Source of the DNA: Treponema bryantii
Lineage (GTDB): Bacteria > Spirochaetota > Spirochaetia > Treponematales > Treponemataceae
Assembly: GCF_036492245.1 (NCBI RefSeq)
Contig: NZ_AP025286.1
Span: forward strand, 3,348,001-3,412,000
Direction: 5' to 3'
DNA: 64,000 nucleotides
The notes under the pieces are model-generated. The model searched no databases. It was given only the letters and a program-made list of their open reading frames with translations, and was not told the origin of the DNA. Shown one piece after another: positions 9,184-19,500 of the stretch. The stretch's first letter is position 1. Every line of letters starts with the position of its first letter. The position numbers and the translations under genes are program-made.

Positions 9184-9264
9184 CAAAATATTTGATTTTT
9201 GTAGGGGTTTTTACTTATTTTACACTATTTGTTTGTAAATTCGGTGTACATACTTAAATGTGAG

Positions 9265-9296
9265 AAAAAGCCGTCCGATTTTTCGGGCGGCTTTTT
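9265..9296 (-). terminator. Intrinsic terminator after the GH64 glucanase gene
   Basis: AAAAAGCCGTCCGA paired with TCGGGCGGCTTTTT; on the minus strand it ends in a T run about 30 bp beyond the GH64 stop. The symmetrical A/T ends allow partial activity on both strands. Confidence 0.85.
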
Positions 9297-9326
9297 CAAG
9301 AAAACTAAAGAGTTTCCATATTTAGA

Positions 9327-11375
9327 TTAAAAACCAAGTCTTACAACTACACCACGAGCATTTGTAGTGAAGGTTGTAGCACTCTGGTCATTTACATCGT
9401 CATAGCAGAAGCCATATGCAAGACCGCCGCGTTCGCTGTGATCATGCCAGAACTTTGAATAGTAGTTACATGGACCTGCATTGTAATATGCTGCAGCATT
9501 ATTCCAGTATGCATCTGGTTCCATGTGAGCAACGTGACGGTTAAGAGCTGCACAAATCCAAGCTTCAAGAGCAAGTTCCATAGGATTTCCGGAAGCGAGA
9601 ACTCCGTAGCCTTCGAAAACTTCACTTGTAGTTGGCTTACCGCGGATTACATAAGTCTGACCTGCAGCTGCAATTGAACCGTAAGCTTCGATACAGCGGA
9701 AATAGAGATTTGTTCCGTCACCAGTAAGAATAAACTTTCCCTGTGGATGAGTTACAGTCTGGCTCTTAGAAGCAATTGTGTTCCAGGTCTGTGTAACGTA
9801 ATCATTAAAGTAATTACCGTAAGCACCACCAGTTCTGTTATCAAAAGCACCCTTACATGGAGCAAAGATTCTGTATTCACTTGCAAGAGTCTTGAACTCA
9901 GCTGGCATTTCTTTCTTGAAGTAATCCCAGATAACTTCACGCTTTGTTGAAATACCAGTCTGCTGAACACGACCATCATTGTCATAAACATTCATAAGAA
10001 CAGGGAAACCAAGCTGATCTACCTGAGTTGTATTTACCCAGAAACCGTTGTCCGTTACTGTATACTCAAGCCAGTCAAAATATGTTTCGTAGTTAGCATC
10101 TGAAGGATTGCTCAAAGAAGGAAGAACTACACCGTTGCCATTTCCCCACATTACAAGAGGCTTACCGTAAGAGTAGTAAATACGTCCTGAGTGAGAGAGA
10201 GGAATCTGGAAACCAGAGTACTTTACATCAGCAAGTGTGTACTGCCATGCAGAAGAATCAGAAGAGCCGATTGGAATAAGAGCTCCGTCTGGACGTGCAT
10301 AACACCATACATTGTTCTGATTCATACAGATGATGTAGATGTAAATCTGATTATCTGCAAATTTTCCGCGTGTATGATTCTGGAACTGATAAGTTACCTT
10401 CATTCCCTGTTTACGTTCTACAAGAGTATCGTTTGTATCAATTGGGATACCTCTGTCACCTGGCTGTGGCTGAGGCTGTGGTTCTGGATTTACAGGATCT
10501 CCGCTACTATTAGAAAGATTAGTAAGTTCCCAAAGCTGAGCGTCTGTACCATTCCATGTCCAAGTCTGAACGTTTGCACCGTCTTCTACAGAAGCAGCAC
10601 TTACATCAAGAGCAAGATTAGAATAAGCATTTATGATTTTGTAGTAGGAACCTTCTTTAGTGATGTACCAGTCCTGATTTCTGTTATTGAGGTCAGTCCA
10701 CTGAATAACATTTGTACCATCAGTTGTTCCCCAGTTAGCTGCATCAAGTGCAAGGTTAGAATATGCATTTATGATTTTCCAGGTGCCGTCAGAATTCTGG
10801 CGCAAAATCCACTGCTGGTTTGCCTGATTGTCACCATACCCCCACTGATGAATGTTAGTACCAGGAGCTGTCTGCCAGTTATCATTGTCCAGGGCCTTTC
10901 CAGAACATTTAGCAAGAATTTTATAAGTAGCACCTGAAACAAGACCAGAACTGTTTTCTACAGGAGCTGGAGTTCCCTTTACAGTAACTTCAATACCTTC
11001 TGCTTCTGAACGTCTTCCATTCTTTACAGCAGCTACTGCAACTACATGATTTCCAGCATAGCATTCAATTTCTACCTGCTTTAGAATTGAAGTTTCATCA
11101 ACTTTTTTTCCATCAAGATAAATATACCATTTGTCTGGCATAACGGAAGGACATCCCCATGCAAGACGAATCAGATTATTCTCTCCAACATCAGCTACAA
11201 GACCAAAAGGAATTGCAATTGAAGAATCTATTGAAACAGATCCATCAACCGAAACACTTCTCGAAGCTGAAAGTACAGTTTCATTTGAAACATCATACCC
11301 CAGATTTGAGCACCCGCTAAGGCTCAGCGCAATAGCTGCAACTCCCGCACAAATAGCAATTCTTGCTTTTTTCAC
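9327..11375 (-). CDS. Secreted lipoprotein GH64 beta-1,3-glucanase with ricin-B-type lectin domain
   Basis: Predicted laminaripentaose-producing endo-beta-1,3-glucanase acting on fungal, algal or callose-type glucan. I choose the GTG at 11375: it has GGAGG 6 nt upstream and begins a classic lipoprotein signal (lipobox LSLSGC, Cys22); the longer frame to 11447 has no such support. 682 aa. An Fn3-like domain (about 58-134) is followed by a ricin-B/CBM13 trefoil (about 141-286) with repeated NAYSNLALD and QxW-type motifs (HQWGYG, IQWTD), a PEPQPQPQPG linker and GH64 (about 321-682). Glu437 (FDWLEYTV) and Asp453 (QVDQLGFP) are 16 residues apart, the spacing of the catalytic pair E154/D170 of Streptomyces matensis LPHase. 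It is transcribed toward the chitinases but ends in its own terminator. Confidence 0.88.
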   Translation of the reverse strand: MKKARIAICAGVAAIALSLSGCSNLGYDVSNETVLSASRSVSVDGSVSIDSSIAIPFGLVADVGENNLIRLAWGCPSVMPDKWYIYLDGKKVDETSILKQVEIECYAGNHVVAVAAVKNGRRSEAEGIEVTVKGTPAPVENSSGLVSGATYKILAKCSGKALDNDNWQTAPGTNIHQWGYGDNQANQQWILRQNSDGTWKIINAYSNLALDAANWGTTDGTNVIQWTDLNNRNQDWYITKEGSYYKIINAYSNLALDVSAASVEDGANVQTWTWNGTDAQLWELTNLSNSSGDPVNPEPQPQPQPGDRGIPIDTNDTLVERKQGMKVTYQFQNHTRGKFADNQIYIYIICMNQNNVWCYARPDGALIPIGSSDSSAWQYTLADVKYSGFQIPLSHSGRIYYSYGKPLVMWGNGNGVVLPSLSNPSDANYETYFDWLEYTVTDNGFWVNTTQVDQLGFPVLMNVYDNDGRVQQTGISTKREVIWDYFKKEMPAEFKTLASEYRIFAPCKGAFDNRTGGAYGNYFNDYVTQTWNTIASKSQTVTHPQGKFILTGDGTNLYFRCIEAYGSIAAAGQTYVIRGKPTTSEVFEGYGVLASGNPMELALEAWICAALNRHVAHMEPDAYWNNAAAYYNAGPCNYYSKFWHDHSERGGLAYGFCYDDVNDQSATTFTTNARGVVVRLGF

Positions 11376-11498
11376 AAAAGACCTCCAAATTTTTTTATGG
11401 ACTTTTTCTCCATAAATCATGGTCTCATTGAATTTTTGTGCCGTCAATTCGCAAAAATTTCGGTATATACCTATTATTTTCTGTTATCAGGGGATATA

Positions 11499-12524
11499 TT
11501 ACTTAACTACGCAGTTTTTACCGTTACGTTTTCCGTAATAAAGGCGGTCGTCAGCATTGCGGATTACCAGTTCATAATCTGTAAGATTTGTTCCGGTACA
11601 CATACCAACAGTAACTGTAACTTTTATTTTTTGATTATCAAATTCAACAATATTGTTTTCTATTCTTTTTCTCAGATAAGTAAGATGTTCATAAGCCCGA
11701 ATTTCATCTGTTTGAGGCATGTATAAAACAAATTCTTCCCCACCCCATCTGACTGTAACAAATTCATTATCATACGATTCTTCTATTATTGAACTTACAG
11801 CTTTTAAAACTGCGTCTCCTGCTTGATGACCATAAGTATCATTTACCTTTTTGAAATCATCAATATCAAAAATTGCAATCGTATATTTGTTTTCATTTTC
11901 AGTTTTATTACGCTGCATGATATGTTCAAAAAAGCGGCGGTTAAAAAGCCCCGTCATCAAATCATGATCACTACAATAAGTCAGTTTTTCATTAGCAGCA
12001 TTCATCTCAAAGAAATACAGATTTGAAATATAGAACATTGTAAATAGAGTGATGCAGAGATTTAATAATCCGATTTCCTGTTTACATTCATCTGTTACAG
12101 GAAGATATTCCGGAAAGATACATATCTGTTTGATGTGAATAAAATAAATGGCAATTGCATAAATAATGCCACATCCCTGAAAAATCTGCTTCATTCGCCT
12201 TTTTGGAGGAAGCAGATAATAAACTGAAGAAATCATTCCAACTACATAAAAGATATAAAAGAATGATCCTCCAGAAAATAATTCACTTGTTAATGAAAAA
12301 GTCAGAATTTCAAAATATGTAAAAATAATGTAAAAATCTTTTTCTTCTTTATAACTGACAATTACAATTGAATAGAAAACTGTGCTTAAAATATTCAACA
12401 TTGAAAGAGGAACTAATCCTACGAAAAAAAATAAAACGGAATTACCTGCATGCACCATAAAGCACATAATCAAAAAAATCCAGGTCTTTTTTTTCGAAAG
12501 ATAATCAAGAAATTTTTCGCACAT
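11499..12524 (-). CDS. Membrane diguanylate cyclase (GGEEF)
   Basis: Predicted to make c-di-GMP from GTP. 341 aa: six or so TM helices fill residues 15-175, then a GGDEF domain (about 180-341) with DHDLMTGLFNRR, FDIDDFKKVNDTYGH and the active-site signature GGEEF (261-265). The inhibitory-site Arg of RxxD five residues before the signature is replaced (ESYD), so feedback inhibition by product is probably absent. The membrane part is not a recognised sensory family. The 123-bp gap to the GH64 start contains a GGTATATACC palindrome (11462-11471) but no clear terminator. A link to glycanase control is possible only by proximity. Confidence 0.85.
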   Translation of the reverse strand: MCEKFLDYLSKKKTWIFLIMCFMVHAGNSVLFFFVGLVPLSMLNILSTVFYSIVIVSYKEEKDFYIIFTYFEILTFSLTSELFSGGSFFYIFYVVGMISSVYYLLPPKRRMKQIFQGCGIIYAIAIYFIHIKQICIFPEYLPVTDECKQEIGLLNLCITLFTMFYISNLYFFEMNAANEKLTYCSDHDLMTGLFNRRFFEHIMQRNKTENENKYTIAIFDIDDFKKVNDTYGHQAGDAVLKAVSSIIEESYDNEFVTVRWGGEEFVLYMPQTDEIRAYEHLTYLRKRIENNIVEFDNQKIKVTVTVGMCTGTNLTDYELVIRNADDRLYYGKRNGKNCVVK

Positions 12525-12579
12525 AGAAACTCCCTTAAATATATTTTAACACAGTTTCTATATAATTCATAAAATTTTT

Positions 12580-13227
12580 TTATTTATTCAAAATTGGTCT
12601 TGCACAGTGAACATTAAAGAATTCAATGAGAGGTCCCATGAAAAAGGCCGTAATTATTGTACCAGCACCTGCAATTGTGATAATGGCTCTTGCAGCTCCA
12701 CCAGAAAGCATGAAAAGTACTACGCCGAGAATTACACAAACAAGGTCAGTAATAATGCGAACGTACTGGAATTTTCCTTTGTGCCAGGTATTTACGACAA
12801 TAAGAGCAACCGCATCGTAAGTTGAAACTCCAAGATCTGCAGTCATATAGAAAGCTGAACCAAAGCAGATGATTACAACACCAATCACAAGACACGCAAT
12901 TCTTACAGGAAGAGATGGATCAACTATTACAGTCTGAAGATATTCATAAGTAAACTGTGTGATATATCCAAGTAAGAACAGATTAATGAAAGTTGCAATT
13001 CCAATATAGTGACGGTCAAAAATCAGCATGAAAATGAAAAGCACAGCGTTCGCAATAACATACAGCGTACCAAACTTAATTGGTACGAACGCATCCAGTC
13101 CTGCCATAAACGACTGAAACGGATCTACACCAAGTGCTGCAATTTTGAAAATACCAACACTGATTGCACAGATGATTACACCAAATAATGACATTAAAAT
13201 GCGTTTAACAAGATTCTTCTTATCCAT
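12580..13227 (-). CDS. YczE/YyaS/YitT-type membrane protein
   Basis: A 215-aa protein with five or six TM segments. It resembles the YczE/YitT-like family, which starts RILMSLFGVIICAISVGIFKIAALGVDPFQSF and repeats a similar block in the second half (ITACFGSAFYMTADLGVSTYDA-like), suggesting an internal duplication of two half-units each with an LGVxxxD loop. Family members are presumed transporters or membrane organisers; no substrate is known. It starts 2 nt after the stop of the 595-aa GH-like protein, so it is translationally linked to it, which hints at uptake or efflux of the product or substrate of that enzyme. Confidence 0.65.
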   Translation of the reverse strand: MDKKNLVKRILMSLFGVIICAISVGIFKIAALGVDPFQSFMAGLDAFVPIKFGTLYVIANAVLFIFMLIFDRHYIGIATFINLFLLGYITQFTYEYLQTVIVDPSLPVRIACLVIGVVIICFGSAFYMTADLGVSTYDAVALIVVNTWHKGKFQYVRIITDLVCVILGVVLFMLSGGAARAIITIAGAGTIITAFFMGPLIEFFNVHCARPILNK

Positions 13228-13229
13228 AA

Positions 13230-15017
13230 TTATTCCTTAATTTCGAAAAAGTCAAACTCTCCCGGAGTTGCACGACCGTAGAAAACCGTTTCTGAATTTG
13301 CTGCGTTATCGTCCGGTCCCTCTTTTACATACAGCGGCTTATAAACCTGTGGCTTAAACATTTCTGGGCGGTCGCTGTCTGGAATGCGGACTAATTCCTT
13401 TACACGGCCCTTAATATGCACATGGAACTCCTGTGGAGCACAGCCATCCCAGGCATAGCAGTAAATACCAAAGGTTTTGTTGTCGTAAGTAAAGAGTGAT
13501 ACACCGCTGCCACCGTCAATCCAGATGCCTGTAGTGTCGAGTTCACGACGGATTGTTGTAAGAACCGGAGCAGGAAGGTCGTAAAGCTTAGAAGGCATTT
13601 CTGGAATTGAAAGTACCGTAAAACGTCCCTTGCCATAAGTATCGTAACAGAGGATACTCTCATGGTATTCACCGTGACCCGCATTCATAATAGACCAGGT
13701 TGCATTGTTACGGTGCTCAAGCAGAGGGAACTCTATTGACTGAGCTGATTTCACATAGTTTTTGAAATGTGGAATTTCAGCTGGTGTCTGGAACTCATCT
13801 GCAGAAAGAACGCGATTTGTATAAGTTACGCTTGTAAGTTCGGAGATCTCCGGATATTTCTGCAAAGCACCAATCATAAAAGACGACGTCGCAATTGCGT
13901 GACCGCCGGCCTCAACAAACCGCCGCAGCTTTCCGACAATCTGCGAATCCTCGAGAGCCGCCGCAGTTACCAGTACTTTGCGCGAAGCGCCGACCTCTGA
14001 GAACTCCGGAAATTCACAGCATGGCTCCATCGGAACTCCGACCATACCAATAAAATCCTCAATATGGTCATCACCCTGAGAATTAAACGGAATATAAGTC
14101 TTCAAACCGCAAGGTTCACCAAGCCGTCCCAAAATCCTATCCAGCTTGTCATACATAAAGCCAAGCGGAGTTGCACGTTTATTTCCTGCAATAGAAGGCC
14201 AGCAGAACATCATAATTTCCTTTGGCTTAGCAAATGCAGTCAGATATGCCTGCTCAAGGTAAGTATCAAATCTGTCGCAATCATAAGGATCGAACCAGCC
14301 GCCACCATTACGGCCTGGTGCAACACTTTCAAAATAACGCATCAGCGAATATGAAAGATATCGCGGCAAATGCTGATCCTGTTGAGCTCCATGACGGGTT
14401 TCTGTTCCAGTGTAAATTGAATCAAAAATCTCACGCTGCTGACCCGGATTATAACCGGTTTCCTGGAAACTCTCGCGCCAGTTCGGATATTTGATGATTA
14501 TATGAACCTTCGGATTTACCTTCTTGGCCGGCCCGATAATAAGATCTCGGGAAACTTCCATCATCTTTGCAAGACGGAATTCCTTCCACGAACGATTACC
14601 CTTTTCGCGGATACAATCCTCACACATACACTGTGTAAAGAAAAAGTCATCTATAATGAATTCATCAAAAAGACCTGCAGTATATTCGCTCACTTCCTTA
14701 AGACGGGCACGCATCGGCTCATTACAATAACAGAAAGTATTAAACAGACGTTGACGCTTTTTATCGCTCTCATTCAGATCTGGAGTTACAGTTGTAATTC
14801 CGCCGGAAACTTCAATTCCGTAATCCTTCATTACGCGCTTTATCATTTCAATCTGTTCACGGGAAGCAAACTCATCACGATAAGTTTCAAGGTAAATCTT
14901 ATCGATTTTCACATATTTCTGAAGAAAATCTGCATCTTTGCGAAGCTGTTCTTCAGTTACGCGGTTTACCCATGCAGCCACACAATAAGTTACGGTCTTG
15001 AAATTTTTATAAAACAT
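13230..15017 (-). CDS. Putative glycoside-hydrolase-like protein with TIM-barrel and GATase-like domains
   Basis: A 595-aa protein without signal peptide, hence cytoplasmic. The N-terminal half (about 1-330) looks like a TIM barrel: alternating strands such as KIDKIYLETYRDEF, EVSGGITTV and FDEFIIDDFFFTQCMCEDC (acidic cluster 117-120), then HIIIKYPNWRESF and EIMMFCWPSI. The next part (about 340-500) resembles the GATase1-like trimerisation domain of GH42-type enzymes (ASRKVLVTAAALEDSQIVGKLRRFVEAGGHAIATSSFM). A small beta domain closes the protein. The order is like beta-galactosidase/GH-clan-A proteins, but I recognise no named family and no certain catalytic pair. It is in an operon with the YczE-like protein and divergent from the GH10 xylanase, which supports a role in intracellular oligosaccharide breakdown. 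Confidence 0.55.
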   Translation of the reverse strand: MFYKNFKTVTYCVAAWVNRVTEEQLRKDADFLQKYVKIDKIYLETYRDEFASREQIEMIKRVMKDYGIEVSGGITTVTPDLNESDKKRQRLFNTFCYCNEPMRARLKEVSEYTAGLFDEFIIDDFFFTQCMCEDCIREKGNRSWKEFRLAKMMEVSRDLIIGPAKKVNPKVHIIIKYPNWRESFQETGYNPGQQREIFDSIYTGTETRHGAQQDQHLPRYLSYSLMRYFESVAPGRNGGGWFDPYDCDRFDTYLEQAYLTAFAKPKEIMMFCWPSIAGNKRATPLGFMYDKLDRILGRLGEPCGLKTYIPFNSQGDDHIEDFIGMVGVPMEPCCEFPEFSEVGASRKVLVTAAALEDSQIVGKLRRFVEAGGHAIATSSFMIGALQKYPEISELTSVTYTNRVLSADEFQTPAEIPHFKNYVKSAQSIEFPLLEHRNNATWSIMNAGHGEYHESILCYDTYGKGRFTVLSIPEMPSKLYDLPAPVLTTIRRELDTTGIWIDGGSGVSLFTYDNKTFGIYCYAWDGCAPQEFHVHIKGRVKELVRIPDSDRPEMFKPQVYKPLYVKEGPDDNAANSETVFYGRATPGEFDFFEIKE

Positions 15018-15127
15018 AGCAGGCTTAAGCTCCTAAAAAATGATAAATATATCACGGAATTTTAAAAAATTATAACACGGAACTTTTATAAATATTGAAA
15101 TCTTCTCTATATTTCTAGTAAGTTTTT

Positions 15128-15181
15128 TTTACAATTTTTTTACACGCCCATTATATAAAACCTCAATTTTTTGTGTACAAT
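15128..15181 (+). promoter_or_regulatory. Candidate promoter region of the GH10 xylanase gene
   Basis: The 186-bp divergent gap 15018-15203 is AT-rich. On the plus strand TTTACA (15128-15133) and TATATA (15152-15157) are 18 bp apart. A further TGTACAAT (15174-15181) resembles both a -10 box (TACAAT) and the TGTACA motif before the chitinase operon. Which one is used cannot be told by eye. Confidence 0.35.
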
Positions 15182-15203
15182 AATGATTAATTCGAGGTTA
15201 TAT

Positions 15204-16481
15204 ATGTTTCATAGAAAAGATTCAGCAAAATTCAGAGTTCTCGACAGCAACGGAAAGCCAGTCGCAAATACAAAGGTTCATATCAATCAGATAAATCATG
15301 AATTTTTGTTCGGCTGTGGTGCTTTTGAAAGCCTTCCGTACACTCATGGACAAGCTGTACACAACGGTACCGGTGCACCTCTTCCAACAGGACCAGACGG
15401 CAAACAATACACCGAAGAAGAACTCATAAAAGAACATGATCGCCTCGAAGACCGCATGAACAAATGGCTTGGTCTTTTCAACTATGGAACCCTTCCTTTT
15501 TACTGGGGCGGCTATGAACCCGAAGAAGGAAGCCCTCACACAGATCAGCTTATGGCTGCTGCCAAATTCCTTAAGAGCAAAGATGTAACCGTAAAAGGAC
15601 ATCCTCTCTGCTGGCATACAGGCTGTGTTCCATGGCTTATGGAATATGACAATGAAACAATCCTCAAAAGGCAGCTTGAACGTATTCACCGCGATGTAGG
15701 CAATTTCAAAGGCGTAATTGATATGTGGGATGTTATCAATGAAGTTGTGATTATGCCTGTTTATGATAAATATGATAACGCAATTACCCGAATCTGTAAG
15801 GAATATGGCCGCGTTGGACTCGTAAAAAAGGTTTTTGATGCAGCACAGGAAACAAATCCAGATGGAATCTTCCTTATTAACGATTTTAATCTTTCTGAGA
15901 AATACGAACAGCTCATTACAGACTGTCTCGATGCCGGAGCTCCAATCAAAACAATCGGACTTCAGTCGCATCAACATCAGGGAGTGTGGTCTCTCGAAAA
16001 AACAGAAGAAATTCTGAGCCGTTTTGAACATTTTGGCCTTCCAATTCACTTTACAGAAAACACAATTGTTGCGGGTCCTCTTGTTGCACCGGAAATCACC
16101 GACCTTCAGGATGCACATTATAATGATGATGATTCAACTCCAGAACTCGAACAGAAGCAGGCCGAAAATCTCGAAAGAATGTACCGCAACCTCTTTGAAA
16201 ATCATCCGCTTGTCACAGCAATCACAAACTGGGACTTTGGCGACGGAGCCTGGCTCAATGCCCCAAGCGGCGTAATTCGTAAGGACGGAAGCCTTAAACC
16301 ATCATATAATGCCCTTCACCACCTTATAAAAGAAGAATGGCACACTGAACTGGACGCAACAACCGACGCAAATGGCTTTATCACAATTGAAGGTTATAAG
16401 GGAAAATACGAAATTTCCAGCAGTGCCGGCAAAAAAGCGACATTTGAACTCAGTAAAGGCGGCGATATTCAGCTCATTTAG
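15204..16481 (+). CDS. Intracellular GH10 endo-1,4-beta-xylanase
   Basis: Hydrolyses xylan or xylo-oligosaccharides by a retaining mechanism. I choose the ATG at 15204, preceded by GAGGT; the upstream ATG/TTG codons lack an RBS. 425 aa with no signal peptide, so probably cytoplasmic and acting on imported oligosaccharides. Residues 7-45 form a small beta domain common at the N-terminus of GH10 proteins (RVLDSNGKPVANTKVHI). The GH10 barrel shows KGHPLCWH (131-138), WDVINE with acid/base Glu180, LQSHQHQG and the nucleophile block IHFTEN (Glu285; the usual motif is ITELD), then NWDFGDGAW. A short C-terminal beta tail (355-425) follows. It is divergent from the GH-like/YczE operon. Confidence 0.88.
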   Translation: MFHRKDSAKFRVLDSNGKPVANTKVHINQINHEFLFGCGAFESLPYTHGQAVHNGTGAPLPTGPDGKQYTEEELIKEHDRLEDRMNKWLGLFNYGTLPFYWGGYEPEEGSPHTDQLMAAAKFLKSKDVTVKGHPLCWHTGCVPWLMEYDNETILKRQLERIHRDVGNFKGVIDMWDVINEVVIMPVYDKYDNAITRICKEYGRVGLVKKVFDAAQETNPDGIFLINDFNLSEKYEQLITDCLDAGAPIKTIGLQSHQHQGVWSLEKTEEILSRFEHFGLPIHFTENTIVAGPLVAPEITDLQDAHYNDDDSTPELEQKQAENLERMYRNLFENHPLVTAITNWDFGDGAWLNAPSGVIRKDGSLKPSYNALHHLIKEEWHTELDATTDANGFITIEGYKGKYEISSSAGKKATFELSKGGDIQLI

Positions 16482-16561
16482 AGCTTTCCATCCCTTTTCT
16501 GTGTCTTTTTATTACTAATAATTTCTCTAAAATCTTTTTTGATTGTTCCGATAATGGAACT

Positions 16562-19500
16562 ATGAGAGCATCTAATAAGTCTAGTATCATAACCGGAGTC
16601 GTTTTGCTCGCGCTGGCGGCCCTTTTTACAATCAGTTTAATTCTTCTGCCACTGGATTACGGCGTTGCCGGTCCAGGACATAACAATATTATTTACTTAC
16701 TCGGAGACATGCTGTATTCAGTATACGGATTCTGCAGCATTTTGATTCCATCTTTCCTGCTTGTTTCAGGACTTTCATGCTTTGCTTCTAAGTGGACAGC
16801 ACGCAAAACACTTCGCCTTTTAACAGCACTTATTCCATTTTTTACCTGTGTTGTTACAGAAAGCATTATACGTTCAATTGTAAAGGTAGATCATTCTCCT
16901 TTTGCCATTGCTAAAATCCTCATTGCGCTTGTAACTGGCGCTATGTTAGTTGTAATTGAATATCTCGGAACTGGAATTATAGCTGATCGTCTTAATCATG
17001 GCGGCTTTAAAAATCTTAGAAAGAAGCCTTTAAAAGGCAAAGATTCCGCAGATGATATTCTTTCTGATGTTGAAGATATTTCAGAACCTGAAGAGACATC
17101 AGATGAAGCAGATACTGAACTTCCAGAATTCAAAAAACTTTCAAAACTCAAAGTACCAAAGGACACTCTTTTTGGTAAGTTGAAGAAAAAGTTCAAGAAA
17201 GCTGATGATGAAGATGATAACGATGAAACTGTAGTCTCAAAACCAACAATTTTTGATGAAATTCTTGATGATGTTGAACCATATGAGGAAGAACCAGCTG
17301 CAGAAGAAGAAACTTCAGTAGAAGAGCCTGTTGCAGCTGAAGCCTCTTCCCTCACACAGGAAGAATTTGCCGCCCTCACAACACCAGCCGATGAACTGGA
17401 ATGGCCGGGACTTCCTCCACAGCCAAAGAATCTTCCTCCAGAATATGATGCAGATTTCGATGAAAACGATCCTGCCTTGGAATTCCCTCCAAAAGATGAC
17501 AATACAGACGATACAGTAGTTGAAGCTGTTGAAGACGCACAGCCAGTAGCTCCAGAAAAACCAGCTTCTGACGATAACAATGACCCATACGCAACAACAC
17601 GCTATATAGACTCAGTTGTGGAAAATCCTCTTTATCCTCATAAAATCGTGATAAACGATGATCCAACCCCTGCTGAAGAACCGGAAAAAAAAACTCCAGC
17701 TCAACCAGTAACTGAAAAACCTAAATATCCTACACGCATCCAGCTTCAGGATGATGCAGTTTTTGAATCAAAAACAGAACCTGCTATCAATACAAAGCCA
17801 GCTATTTACAATAAGCCTGCAGAAGATGCTAACGAACGTGCAGTTGGTTCATATTTTGAAGATGAAGTTGATGAACCAAAAATCGCAACAAAAGAAAATC
17901 TCTATAATTACTTTGAGAATGTAGATACTAAAAAAACAGCTCCAAAGATTGAAGACCCATATCAGGCCGAAAAGAATCAGGTTTCTGAACCTGACGAAAC
18001 TAGCACAGCCGTAGGGGACGACCATCAGATCTTCTCACAGCTTGCCCAGCAGGAAGAAACACAAGAAGAAGTAAATATCTCAACCGCCGCAGCAAGCGTA
18101 TTTGCGGCAATGGATGCAGATATCAGAAAAACCATGCCGACAAAAGCACCTGCAGCTAACGCTCAGAGCTCAAACCCAGCCTCTGCAAACAATCTCACAA
18201 GAGATGAACTTTCAGATTTCTTCAATGCCCAGCAGGAAGAAAACACACCTAAAACAAAAGAAATCGCCGCAAATCCACCAAAAACACATCGTGCCGCAAA
18301 GAAAGGCCCTTATGTTATTCCTTCAGATTTGCTCACAGCATACAAAGATGACCAGTACTGGATTATCGACGATGCAACAAAACAGGCTTCACTCAACCTC
18401 AAGCAGACCCTCTCAGAGTTTAATATCGAAGCCGACATCATCGGAATCAAAAAAGGTCCGGTTGTTACAATGTTCGAAATCCTTCCGGCACCTGGCGTAA
18501 AACTCAGCAAAATCGTAGCCCTTCAGGATAACATTGCACTCAGCCTTGCAGCACAGTCAGTCCGCATCGTAGCACCAATTCCTGGAAAGCAGGCCGTAGG
18601 TATTGAAGTTCCAAACAGAAACCGCTCAGTAGTCGGCTTCCGTGAAATCATAGAAATGGACCTTCCTGAATGGAAGAAAATGGCCGTTCCAGTAGTACTT
18701 GGTAAAGACATCCTCGGAAAAGCTCAGCTTATCGACCTTGTAAAAACACCACATATGCTTATCGCCGGTGCAACAGGTTCCGGAAAATCCGTTTGTGTAA
18801 ACTCTCTGATTCTTTCAATCCTGTACAAGAGAAGCTTCGAAGATGTAAAGATGATTCTCGTAGACCCTAAAGTAGTTGAGCTTAAGCTGTACAATAATAT
18901 TCCTCACCTGCTCACTCCGGTTATTACAGAACCTAAGAAGGCACTTCAGGCCCTTCAGTGGTGTCTGTGTGAAATGGAACGCCGCTATGCCCTTCTCGAC
19001 AGCATGGGTGTACGCGATATTTCTAACTACAATGCAAAAATCAAACAGCAGAAAATCTGTACACAGAAACTGCCTTATATTGTTGTTATTATTGATGAGT
19101 TTGCAGACCTTATGGCAACAAGCGGTAAGGAGCTCGAAAACATCGTAGCCCGCCTTACAGCAATGAGCCGTGCCGTAGGAATCCACCTCGTACTTGCAAC
19201 ACAGCGTCCGTCTGTAAATGTAATCACAGGTCTCATCAAGGCAAATATCCCAACCCGAATCGCATTTATGGTTGCCAGCCGTACAGACTCTAACATCATT
19301 ATCGATACAGTAGGTGCCGAAAAGCTTCTCGGCCGCGGTGATATGCTTTACGCTTCTGCAGTTGATCCTGCTCCAATCCGTATCCAGGGAACATTCGTAA
19401 GCGATCAGGAAGTAGAAAATGTAGTAACCGCAGTAAAAGATTACGGCGAACCAGACTACATCGACGAAGAAATTTTTGTTGAAGATGAAGAAGACGAAGC

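Noticed and set aside
15222-16118. 298-codon minus-strand open frame opposite the GH10 gene.
   Set aside because: It is opposite clear GH10 motifs, Cys/Phe-rich, with no family resemblance.
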